NCBI RefSeq assembly: GCF_002224365.1
Contig: NZ_CP022437.1
Location: forward strand, 2,914,001 to 2,978,000
Reading direction: 5' to 3'
Origin: Virgibacillus necropolis
Lineage (GTDB): Bacteria; Bacillota; Bacilli; Bacillales; Amphibacillaceae
Length of the DNA: 64,000 bases
The notes beneath the pieces are model-generated. The model worked only from the letters and a program-made list of their open reading frames with translations, ran no database searches and had not been told where the DNA came from. The first letter of the stretch is position 1. The number at the start of each line of letters is the position of its first letter. This document shows, in pieces, positions 35,861 through 44,009 of this stretch. Both the position numbers and the translations under genes were made by a program.

Positions 35861-36997
35861 ATGGATTTACAACAAACGTTAACAAAACACAGAAGATACC
35901 TGCATCAAATACCTGAGCTCGGCTTTCAGGAGTTCAAAACTGCGGCATATATCAGGGAAACATTGGATCAGCTTGGGATTCCCTACCTGACGCCTCTTGA
36001 GACAGCAACCATCGTTTACCTCGAAGGCGAGTCAGACACGACAATCGGCTTTCGGGCAGATATCGATGGACTTCCAATTGAGGAAACGAACGACATACCG
36101 TTTAAATCCCAGCACAAAGGCGTTATGCATGCGTGTGGACATGATGGCCATACAGCGATGCTCCTTGCGTTTGCCGAAAGATGCAAAACCATGCAGAATT
36201 CAAACACGCTACACCACAATGTTCTTTTGATCTTTCAGCCGTCCGAAGAATCAATGGGCGGTGCAAACCATCTGATTAAGGCGTTCCCATTTAAAAAATA
36301 TAAACCTGAAGCAATAGTTGGCCTGCATCTTATGCCTGATAATCCTGAAGGAACACTTTTAACAAAAAGTGGACCGCTAACCGCAAGTGCAACGGAATAC
36401 CGAATCTATGTAGAAGGCACATCTGCTCACGTTGCAAATAAAGAAACTGGTGCAAGCGCACTCGGTTCACTGCATCATACAGTAGCGCAAATTCAGCAGC
36501 TCCAGAATTTTCATTTGAGCGGATTAAATCAGAACATTATTCACATCGGAAAAATACAAGCAGGCGAAGCGATCAATACTGTCGCTTCTTCTGGCTACCT
36601 TGAAGGAACAATCCGTACCTATGATATGGATGATCTAGCTACCATTAAAGAAAGACTTACCCAAACCGTAAAAAGTAGTGATTTACTTTTCGGAACACAA
36701 TCCCGGGTAGATTTCGCTGAAGGTTATCCGCCTGTGGTAAACAATGAATCACTCCTCCCTCATATCTCAGCAAGTGCCAACGAGACAGGACTTGAGGTAA
36801 TCATCAAAGAAAAACCGTATTTATTCGGAGAGGATTTTTCGTTTTACAGCCAGGTTGCTACAACACACTTTGCTTTTTTGGGTGTACAAAATGAAAATCA
36901 TACGAGCGGTCTCCATACCTCATCATTTAATTTTGATGAAAAAAGCCTAGTTGCTGGAGTACACTTTTTTGAAAAAGTTTTAGAGAAGCAGGTATAA
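35861..36997 (+). CDS. ykuR: N-acetyl-LL-diaminopimelate deacetylase (M20 family)
   Basis: This 378-residue metallohydrolase removes acetate from N-acetyl-LL-diaminopimelate. The metal-binding HACGHDGHTAM, acidic IFQPSEESMGGA and late PYLFGEDFSFY match the M20D group, and ELGFQEFKTA marks the YkuR branch. GGAGTG precedes the ATG. It follows dapH after a 310-base gap with a hairpin and 21-bp repeats, so it may be transcribed less than the genes before it. Confidence 0.88.
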   Translation: MDLQQTLTKHRRYLHQIPELGFQEFKTAAYIRETLDQLGIPYLTPLETATIVYLEGESDTTIGFRADIDGLPIEETNDIPFKSQHKGVMHACGHDGHTAMLLAFAERCKTMQNSNTLHHNVLLIFQPSEESMGGANHLIKAFPFKKYKPEAIVGLHLMPDNPEGTLLTKSGPLTASATEYRIYVEGTSAHVANKETGASALGSLHHTVAQIQQLQNFHLSGLNQNIIHIGKIQAGEAINTVASSGYLEGTIRTYDMDDLATIKERLTQTVKSSDLLFGTQSRVDFAEGYPPVVNNESLLPHISASANETGLEVIIKEKPYLFGEDFSFYSQVATTHFAFLGVQNENHTSGLHTSSFNFDEKSLVAGVHFFEKVLEKQV

Positions 36998-37003
36998 CAA
37001 ATG

Positions 37004-37036
37004 AAAGCGATCGCCTTTTTAGGGTGATCGCTTTTT
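37004..37036 (+). terminator. Terminator of the lysC-dap operon
   Basis: AAAGCGATCGCC pairs with GGTGATCGCTTT and is followed by T; the A run on the other side may also serve the convergent small gene. Confidence 0.82.
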
Positions 37037-37040
37037 CATT

Positions 37041-37181
37041 TTACTTATCACCATCGTTTAATTTTCTGGCTTCTTCAGGACTTGACATTTTTGTTGAACC
37101 TTTATAGCGAAGACCAACATCTCGGTCTGATTCCACGCGTCCACTTTCTCGTAACTTTTTTTCTTGACGGTCTCTTCCCAT
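37041..37181 (-). CDS. YpzI-like small protein
   Basis: This 46-codon gene has GGAGGTG upstream of its ATG. The product starts MGRDRQEKKLRESGRVESDRD, followed by VGLRYKGSTKMSSPEEA and a charged end; the DRQEKKLRESGRVESDRD block is the mark of the YpzI family of Bacillus. Highly charged and without cysteines or a signal peptide. Function unknown. Confidence 0.82.
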   Translation of the reverse strand: MGRDRQEKKLRESGRVESDRDVGLRYKGSTKMSSPEEARKLNDGDK

Positions 37182-37257
37182 TTTAAACACCTCCTAACCT
37201 TAATTTGAGTCATTTAAAAAAGATTTATTCATGTAAAAATAATTGCCTATGTCTACG

Positions 37258-38436
37258 TTATTGTTCAAAATAACTACAAACAACCTGTCCAACTGATTTT
37301 GCTGCAATAAGAAGAGCATCTTCATCAATATCAAATTTTGGATGATGATTGAAATACGCTTTTTCTACTCCTTTTGGTTTACAGCCAATATAGAAGAAAC
37401 AACCAGGAATTTTTGCAGCATAATAGGAAAAGTCTTCTGATCCGGAGACCATTGGATATTCTACAACCTTATTTAAATCATTCATGCTTTCAAGGCTTGC
37501 CTTAACCTCTGCCGTAATCTTTGGATCATTATATAAAGGTGGATAATCTTTTGTGTAGGTAAGTTCGCAGACAACATCAAATTCTGTTTCAATTCCTTTT
37601 ACAATATGATGGATTTCTTTACCGATTAACTGTTGTGTTTCCTCTGTCATATAGCGTACATCACCTTCAAGTTCTACATTATCCTTTATAACATTGAAAG
37701 AGCCTTTTCCATCAAATGAACCGATTGTAACAACACCCATTTCAAAAGGATCCAACCTACGGCTAATGATGGTTTGAGCAGCTGTTACGAAGTGAGAAGC
37801 AGCAACAATTGCGTCATTTGCCATATGAGGAGAAGAACCATGTCCGCCTACACCTTGAATATCGAGCTTGAAATACGTTCTGCCAGCCATTGCATAGCCG
37901 CTTCGGTATCCTACATCACCTGCTGGATTTGTTGGGAATAAATGAATACCAAAAATCGCATCCAAATCGTCTAATACCCCAGATTCAACAATACTTTTTG
38001 CTCCGCCTGGTGGTGTCTCTTCAGCATGCTGATGGATAATTTTTATGGTACCTGCAAGTTCAGATTTTAATTGGATAAGACAGTCGGCAAGAACTAGTAA
38101 GTACGCTGTATGTCCATCATGTCCACATGCATGCATCGTTCCTTCATTTTTTGATTTAAATGGAACATAGGTCTGTTCAACAATTGGCAACGCATCGAAG
38201 TCTGCCCTAAGACCTATTGTTTTTCCAGGCTTGTCTCCTATAACGGTCACTATAATTCCATAACCATTTCCAACATTCGTTTGAACTTCTACATCTTTTC
38301 CTTGATAAAAATCAGCAATGTATTGAGCTGTTTTTTCTTCTTTAAAAGACAACTCTGGATTTTTATGTAAATAACGGCGAATTTGAATCATTTCCTCTTT
38401 ACGCTCTTCTAACATTTCCATTAATTGAGTCCGCAT
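37258..38436 (-). CDS. M20-family amidohydrolase
   Basis: This 392-residue enzyme has HACGHDGHTAY, IIHQHAEETPPGGAK and PMVSGSEDFSYY, the metal and catalytic residues of the M20D amidohydrolases (hippurate hydrolase, N-acyl amino acid deacylases). The substrate is unknown. ATG at 38436 follows AAAGGAGAT; the longer reading to 38505 has no site and no family-like residues. Not in the dap operon and of a different branch from the YkuR-like enzyme. Confidence 0.87.
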   Translation of the reverse strand: MRTQLMEMLEERKEEMIQIRRYLHKNPELSFKEEKTAQYIADFYQGKDVEVQTNVGNGYGIIVTVIGDKPGKTIGLRADFDALPIVEQTYVPFKSKNEGTMHACGHDGHTAYLLVLADCLIQLKSELAGTIKIIHQHAEETPPGGAKSIVESGVLDDLDAIFGIHLFPTNPAGDVGYRSGYAMAGRTYFKLDIQGVGGHGSSPHMANDAIVAASHFVTAAQTIISRRLDPFEMGVVTIGSFDGKGSFNVIKDNVELEGDVRYMTEETQQLIGKEIHHIVKGIETEFDVVCELTYTKDYPPLYNDPKITAEVKASLESMNDLNKVVEYPMVSGSEDFSYYAAKIPGCFFYIGCKPKGVEKAYFNHHPKFDIDEDALLIAAKSVGQVVCSYFEQ

Positions 38437-38597
38437 GTTATATCTCCTTTTTTTCAAGTGTGGTAAATAAAACTTGCATAATCTTATTACTCTATTGTAA
38501 AACATGATTGTATATTATGCCGTAATTTCAGTTTCTTTATCTGAAAACTCGGCAACATAATGAGATTCAGGGAAAATCTTTCTTCATTATATGCATC

Positions 38598-38620
38598 AAA
38601 AAAAGGGAGTATGGACTCCC
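38598..38620 (-). terminator. Terminator of the succinate-semialdehyde dehydrogenase gene
   Basis: On the minus strand GGGAGT-CCAT-ACTCCC is followed by seven T, six bases after the stop codon. Confidence 0.85.
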
Positions 38621-38625
38621 AATAG

Positions 38626-40068
38626 TTAAAATGCTAATGAAACATATTTAGTCTCAAGGAATTCCTCAATACCATGATGTCCGCCTTCTCTACCTAGTCC
38701 GCTTTCCTTAAATCCACCAAATGGAGCTTGTGGTGTAGATGGTGCTCCGTCATTAAGTCCAACTATCCCATATTCAAGTTCTTCACTGATCCGAATTGCT
38801 TTACCTATATTTTCTGTAAACACATACGCTGCCAAACCAAAAGGAGTGTTGTTTGCTCTTATAATTACTTCTTGTTCGTTTTCAAATGAAGTAATTGGCA
38901 CTAGTGGCCCGAATGTTTCTTCATTCATACAAAGCATATCGTCATTGACATTGGTAACAATTGTCGGTTCAAAGTAATAGCCTTGTTTTGACCCATGTCT
39001 GCTCCCTCCATACGTTACTTGTGCGCCTTTATCAACGGCGTCCTTTACATGTTCTTCAACCTTTTCGATTGCTGCCTTATCAATAAGAGGCCCGATATCC
39101 GTACCTTCTTCTAATCCGTTTCCTATTTGAAGATTGGCAACAGCGGCAGTCAATTTTTCTGAAAAGGTTTGTTCTATGGAATGGTGGACATATACACGGT
39201 TCGTACAAATACATGTCTGTCCCGCATTACGGAACTTGGACGCAAGAACACCGGCTACAGCTTTGTCTAAGTCTGCATCTTCCATAGTAATAAACGGAGC
39301 ATGACCTCCTAATTCAAGGGACACCTTCTTAACTGTATCCGCTGCATCTCGCATCAATAACTTCCCTACCTCTGTGGATCCAGTAAAAGTTACCTTTCGT
39401 ACACGCTCATCATCAGACCATGTTTTTCCAATTTCACTGGAACTACCAGTAATTATGTTAATAACCCCTTTTGGAAAGCCTGCTTTTTCAGCTAGTTCAA
39501 CCAACTTAAATGCGGTTAATGGTGTCTGGGTTGCAGGTTTTATGACAACGGTACAACCTGCAGCGAGTGCCGGACCAACCTTTCGGGTAATCATGGCGGC
39601 AGGGAAGTTCCAGGGCGTAATCGCCGCAACTACACCCACTGGCTGTTTGTTTACAAAAATTCTTTTATTGGGATGGGATGCGGGAATTGTTTCACCATAC
39701 ACCCGTTTGGCTTCTTCGGCATACCAAGAGATAAAACCGTTCGCATAGTTCACTTCACCAATTGCTTCTTTTAGTGGTTTACCTTGTTCCTCTGTCATGA
39801 TTTTTCCAATTGTCTCTTTTTCCTCATTAATTAGTTGATGCCATTTTAATAAAAGATCACTACGCTCTTCAGCTGTTTTATGTGACCATTCTTTAAATAC
39901 GTCGTGCGCCGCATCCACTGCTTTCTTTGCTTCCTTTTCTCCGCCTTTTGGCACGGTTGCCATTACTTCATTTGTAGCGGGATTTACAACGTCTATTTGC
40001 TCAAGCTCTTTTCCAACCCATTTACCATTAATATACATCTCATAAGCATGAATCGTATTTGTTTGCAT
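38626..40068 (-). CDS. gabD: NAD(P)-dependent succinate-semialdehyde dehydrogenase
   Basis: This 480-residue aldehyde dehydrogenase has the catalytic Cys in FRNAGQTCICTNR, the general-base Glu in VSLELGGHAPF, the FTGSTEVGK cofactor loop and TPWNFPAAMITRKVGPALAAGC. The close fit to GabD makes succinate semialdehyde the likely substrate; related dehydrogenases use glutarate semialdehyde. Monocistronic, with a GGGTG site. No aminotransferase or GABA permease lies beside it. Confidence 0.87.
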   Translation of the reverse strand: MQTNTIHAYEMYINGKWVGKELEQIDVVNPATNEVMATVPKGGEKEAKKAVDAAHDVFKEWSHKTAEERSDLLLKWHQLINEEKETIGKIMTEEQGKPLKEAIGEVNYANGFISWYAEEAKRVYGETIPASHPNKRIFVNKQPVGVVAAITPWNFPAAMITRKVGPALAAGCTVVIKPATQTPLTAFKLVELAEKAGFPKGVINIITGSSSEIGKTWSDDERVRKVTFTGSTEVGKLLMRDAADTVKKVSLELGGHAPFITMEDADLDKAVAGVLASKFRNAGQTCICTNRVYVHHSIEQTFSEKLTAAVANLQIGNGLEEGTDIGPLIDKAAIEKVEEHVKDAVDKGAQVTYGGSRHGSKQGYYFEPTIVTNVNDDMLCMNEETFGPLVPITSFENEQEVIIRANNTPFGLAAYVFTENIGKAIRISEELEYGIVGLNDGAPSTPQAPFGGFKESGLGREGGHHGIEEFLETKYVSLAF

Positions 40069-40289
40069 TTACATACACCCTTTCTATTATCAACTAGTTC
40101 CCTTCATCTTTTCCGATAAAACTCTATCATTTATAACGTGTATGAATATTATTCTGTTTATATGTAGGTGTACTAAATTCAGATAATCGTTTAGTTCGAT
40201 TGCTTTAGAGCATAAGCCTCCGATTGGAATAATTTATTATAAAGTCTAGATTGAAAAATGTAGTGATTGATTTTAAAACAGTTTTCAGA

Positions 40290-41234
40290 CTACGGCAACA
40301 TCTCCCATAATTCATCGTCTATTCTATTTAAAGGTTTATTAGCCTTTATCCGTTTATCATAATTATCTTTCCATATAAAAAAGTCTGTTAATCCCCCTCT
40401 TGGAGAATAAAGTTTTTTATGGAGACGATTTATTTCATTTATAACGTTTTCGGAGTTATTATAGTTATCATTTATGCATTCATTTAACAGATTTATCATG
40501 TTGCAAATTTCTGATATTTGATAAAATCTCGATTTACAATAAAGTATGACAAGCTGTTCTGGTAATACGAATAACATTGCATAAAATATTACAATGCAAA
40601 GGATAGCAATTAATATGAAATCAATTGGAACAATATAAAATTTCCTTGCCATATACTGAATGAGATATACTACTCCTACACCACCTATTATGGCCAAAGG
40701 TATATAAGACTTAGTTTCGAACCTACCTCTTACTTCATCCTTTTTTGAACCTTTCCTATAATGGCCTTTTTGTAATAAAATATTAAAACGAATACAAGTA
40801 GCTATAAAAATTATCACACCTATTATTAATGTAACAAAAGTCAATGTTAACAGAGACTTTTCTGTCGCATTCCCTCTCCCTACTATAAACAAGGGAAATA
40901 AATAGGGAAATATTCCAAATAAATTTTGTGACACTATAATATTAATTAAATACTGTGACCTTTCCTTTCTCTTATATACAGTAGGAAATGCATAAATTAT
41001 TGATAATAAAATTATAATTATTGTTAGTATCAAATGTGCTATAAACATATATTCTTGAAAGGGGTAATCAGATTTGTCTGCAACAACCACATATGTTAAG
41101 AAGAACATAAGACTTTGCAAAAAAGTAGCTAAAATTAACATTCCTCCCAAAGAATTTGGACTCTGTCTTCCCGATTCCAATGAACCCTTTAAAACGGCAA
41201 AATCGTTTTCCCTTAATTCATCTAATAACTTCAA
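40290..41234 (-). CDS. Membrane protein, probable immunity to a lost T7 toxin
   Basis: This 314-residue protein has six or so hydrophobic segments between residues 30 and 240 and a polar C-terminal ~80 residues. I recognise no family. It lies 21 bases downstream of an orphan toxin tail, the position held by immunity genes at LXG loci, and is very AT-rich like that region. Role as immunity is inferred from place only. Confidence 0.55.
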   Translation of the reverse strand: MKLLDELRENDFAVLKGSLESGRQSPNSLGGMLILATFLQSLMFFLTYVVVADKSDYPFQEYMFIAHLILTIIIILLSIIYAFPTVYKRKERSQYLINIIVSQNLFGIFPYLFPLFIVGRGNATEKSLLTLTFVTLIIGVIIFIATCIRFNILLQKGHYRKGSKKDEVRGRFETKSYIPLAIIGGVGVVYLIQYMARKFYIVPIDFILIAILCIVIFYAMLFVLPEQLVILYCKSRFYQISEICNMINLLNECINDNYNNSENVINEINRLHKKLYSPRGGLTDFFIWKDNYDKRIKANKPLNRIDDELWEMLP

Positions 41235-41255
41235 TCCTTTTGCCTCCTTTTTATT

Positions 41256-41613
41256 CTAGCTGAACCAACCCGTCAATTTATGAAAAGCACCCTTCGCTCT
41301 ATCCATTATTGATTTATCACTCTTACCAAAATCTATACTTAAAGCCCAGTTCGCCGCTATTCCCAATCCCGTACCACTAACCACCATATCAATCATTGTG
41401 TCAACAGAAGCACGAGCATGTGCCTCTCCACCAATTAATCCCTCGGCTTGAGTATCATTATAGTTGGTATAATAGCTTAACCCTACTCCTAGTGGACCCA
41501 GTGCCTTTCCTGCTCTACTTGCGACACCACCACTGACAATACCTTTAGGATTTAAATCTGTTATACTGTCTTTTGTACATTTATACGTTGCCTTTCCAAC
41601 GGCTGTGTATTTC
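41256..41613 (-). pseudogene. Orphan C-terminal toxin tail
   Basis: From 41613 an open frame of about 118 codons without a start codon runs to a stop at 41256. It reads KYTAVGKATYKCTKD, then a Gly-rich GGVASRAGKALGPLGVGLSYY, HARASVDTMIDMVVSGTGLG and ends KLTGWFS. The amphipathic Gly-rich pattern resembles the last part of LXG and related polymorphic toxins. Its N-terminal part is missing, and an in-frame TAG lies directly upstream. A second, decayed copy lies at 42741-42918. Confidence 0.65.
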
Positions 41614-41739
41614 TAGGTGACAGGTACTAGTGAATAATAAGGCATTCTACTAATGCCGGTCTTTGCTTACGGTTTCGTTATCTATGAGTCAAATATAATA
41701 AGAAATCGAATTAAGATTAGTAGTAATCCAATAAAAAGA

Positions 41740-42657
41740 TTAATTGCCTTTTTTTATGAGTCTGTAAGTGGTCCTTAAGATTATATAAAAAATGCCGAGT
41801 GGAGCTATATAAAAACTTAAATAATAGATTAACACATGAATGGCAAACCTAAGTTGGTAAAAATACACAGATATAAACGACTGTTTTGCCATTTTATAAT
41901 CAAATTTAAATCCCAATAGGACATCATAAATGATTTTTGCAAAAGGATACATAATAAACGAAACAAAAAGAAATGGTATATAATCATCAGCATTTGCCCA
42001 ATAAAAGAAAAGAAACGAAACACCTGTCAAAATTAAACTGAGTCCATATGATTTCAACATATATTTGCCATTAACTTGTCTATAAGATTTTTGCCCTTTG
42101 TCATCGACGTTCATTTGAACATAAAGTTGATCATTAAATTCAGAAGCACACCTATTTAATCTATCCAATTCGTTTACCAGCTTGTCTCTATCTTTACGTT
42201 TAACCTGCACCCATGCAATAGCAAACGGAGAAAAGTTCATAACATCATTAAGTTTATTGAGCTTTCTCGTTGTATTGGACATACGTGCACGATATTTTTC
42301 CTCATCATGTAGCATGATTTCTATAAATTTACTAAAATGGACATTTTGAATGTTATACCCTTCTATATCATCCCATTTAATAGGAATTGCTTTCTTGGAT
42401 GAAGCATTAATAATTAATTCTTCTTCCGTTAAGATGAGGTAGGGTTTAGGGCTCAGCATTTTTTTTAATATACCAAACGTCAATAGGCCAAAAAACAATG
42501 CAATGAATGCGCCCACACCACTAATCAAAAAATCTCTCTCATTAAAAGCAGCTCCGCATACCAAAACACCGAATGCTATAAAGACCAACCCCACAATTAA
42601 TAAAAGAACATTTTTTACCTTTGATGAATAAAAATATAATTTTTGTGTATTTTCCAT
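41740..42657 (-). CDS. STM3941-like membrane protein, immunity candidate
   Basis: This 305-residue protein has two hydrophobic segments near residues 17-65, a soluble PH-like part (PYLILTEEELIINASSKKAIPI-type strands, then IKWDDIEGY), and further membrane segments from about 200. The IPIKWDDI block is typical of STM3941-type proteins, several of which occur as candidate immunity proteins at toxin loci. It lies between two orphan toxin tails. Confidence 0.6.
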   Translation of the reverse strand: MENTQKLYFYSSKVKNVLLLIVGLVFIAFGVLVCGAAFNERDFLISGVGAFIALFFGLLTFGILKKMLSPKPYLILTEEELIINASSKKAIPIKWDDIEGYNIQNVHFSKFIEIMLHDEEKYRARMSNTTRKLNKLNDVMNFSPFAIAWVQVKRKDRDKLVNELDRLNRCASEFNDQLYVQMNVDDKGQKSYRQVNGKYMLKSYGLSLILTGVSFLFFYWANADDYIPFLFVSFIMYPFAKIIYDVLLGFKFDYKMAKQSFISVYFYQLRFAIHVLIYYLSFYIAPLGIFYIILRTTYRLIKKGN

Positions 42658-42740
42658 ATAATCTCCAGAACTGCTGTTATGATAATAGCCTTAGTTATCT
42701 CAATGTAGCTTTATAAAATCAAATCTAGGCTACGTTACAC

Positions 42741-42918
42741 ATTATTGATTTATCACTCCTACCAAAATCGATAGTTCAAGCCCAATTCGCTACTATTCCC
42801 AATCCAAATCCAATCTTAGTCCCAACACCGAATTCGGAATTAAGGCTGTTCCCGCTGTAAATCCTGCTTGTACCGCACCACTAAACTCCGTATCAATCGT
42901 GGTATCTACAACATTACG
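42741..42918 (-). pseudogene. Second, decayed toxin tail
   Basis: In one frame the minus strand reads VVDTTIDTEFSGAVQAGF and, after a frameshift, GFGIGIVANWA then a stop and TIDFGRSDKSIM. These parallel ASVDTMID, GTGLGIAANWALS and IDFGKSDKSIMD of the tail at 41256-41613, and DNA identity is obvious around 42741-42800. It has a frameshift and an internal stop. Confidence 0.7.
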
Positions 42919-42970
42919 AAAATGTACAAACGAACAAATTGAAGAATTAGCTAAGTGATAAAATTCATAT

Positions 42971-43018
42971 AAAAAAATACAAAAGCAGGTGGAGACGATC
43001 AAGTTCCACCTGCTTTTG
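42971..43018 (-). terminator. Strong terminator downstream of the LXG-TNT immunity region
   Basis: On the minus strand AAAAGCAGGTGGA pairs with TCCACCTGCTTTT, followed by a T run. It closes the T7SS/LXG transcript from the remnants farther downstream. Confidence 0.85.
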
Positions 43019-43173
43019 ATTCTACTACCCTATAATGACTAAAAAAGGGATAACAGGAGTGAGGAATAACAGGTACCCAAGCAATTTAAAAATGGAATGA
43101 GAGCCTGAAATCATGTTCCCCTATACGCTTAAAACAAACTACGCTCCTGTTAAACTCTGCTTCCTTTTCCAAA

Positions 43174-43356
43174 TCACTCTGGCATATTTTTAATATAATT
43201 AACAACATCCTTTTTTTCAATTCTACTAATTATATTCTGCATACCGCTAAATGCCAAAATAGGTTTTTTTGTTTCTATTAAAAGATCAATTTCATCTAAT
43301 GGTACTTCTTTTATAAATACAAATTGTTCCTTCTTATAAGATCCGTATTGTTTCAT
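43174..43356 (-). CDS. Small ORF, possibly the tail of a frameshifted immunity gene
   Basis: A 60-codon frame reads MKQYGSYKKEQFVFIKEV and ends YIKNMPE. The same frame is open upstream through the stop of the TNT immunity candidate (LKKVISLFTNDYDV), so it could be a continuation of that protein after a frameshift, or a fragment of another immunity gene. No good ribosome binding site is seen. Confidence 0.4.
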   Translation of the reverse strand: MKQYGSYKKEQFVFIKEVPLDEIDLLIETKKPILAFSGMQNIISRIEKKDVVNYIKNMPE

Positions 43357-43385
43357 TACATCGTAATCGTTTGTAAATAAGGATA

Positions 43386-44009
43386 TTACTTTCTTAAGTA
43401 AATTCTTTTTAACTTTTCATTTTCTCCTAAATCGATATTGATTTTTTTGTTCCAGTTATTCATTAATTCATCAAATTTAGTAAGCTTAGTTGCATAATTA
43501 TAAATTACAACAAAAATACTTGGTGCTTTTTTATTTTCAATAATGGATACTTTATCCCCTGTCAATGATAAATAATACGCATTATATTCATTTTTTATTT
43601 TTTCTAGATTAATTGCGCCTTTAACTCCATTAAATAAGGAAAAATAATTTTGACCTACATGTTTACCCAATACTTTATTTGCAGCAGAGACATCAGCTCC
43701 TACAGTTCTTAATTCTGTTCGAGCTTCATTTTTTGCACTTTCGGAACCTAACATAGAAACAGTCGCTATATACAGTGCACAAATGCTTATTTCGAAATTA
43801 TTGAATTGCCCCTTGCTATATTCTTTATCTCTTTGAACCTCAAGTATATTCCACAAATTACGGTCATTAGAGTAGCTTAATTTTACATAGGTATCAAAGT
43901 TAACTTCATTGTTTATCTTTTGATAAATTTTAATAGTACAATATTGGTCGTTACCTTCATTAATGAGTTTATAACCGCTCCCCAATTGAGAAATTAAAAA
44001 TTTTATCAT
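43386..44009 (-). CDS. Candidate immunity protein for the LXG-TNT toxin
   Basis: This 207-residue soluble protein starts MIKFLISQLGSGYKLINEG. Its ATG overlaps the last base of the toxin gene, the usual tight coupling of toxin and antidote. No signal peptide or membrane segment is seen, which suits a cytoplasmic inhibitor of an NAD-consuming toxin. I do not recognise its fold. Confidence 0.7.
   Translation of the reverse strand: MIKFLISQLGSGYKLINEGNDQYCTIKIYQKINNEVNFDTYVKLSYSNDRNLWNILEVQRDKEYSKGQFNNFEISICALYIATVSMLGSESAKNEARTELRTVGADVSAANKVLGKHVGQNYFSLFNGVKGAINLEKIKNEYNAYYLSLTGDKVSIIENKKAPSIFVVIYNYATKLTKFDELMNNWNKKINIDLGENEKLKRIYLRK

Noticed and set aside
35595-35885. 96-codon minus-strand frame with KV[ND]R heptads as a gene
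   Set aside because: It overlaps the deacetylase start, has no ribosome binding site, and its ends have ordinary noncoding character; kept as a repeat and a finding instead.
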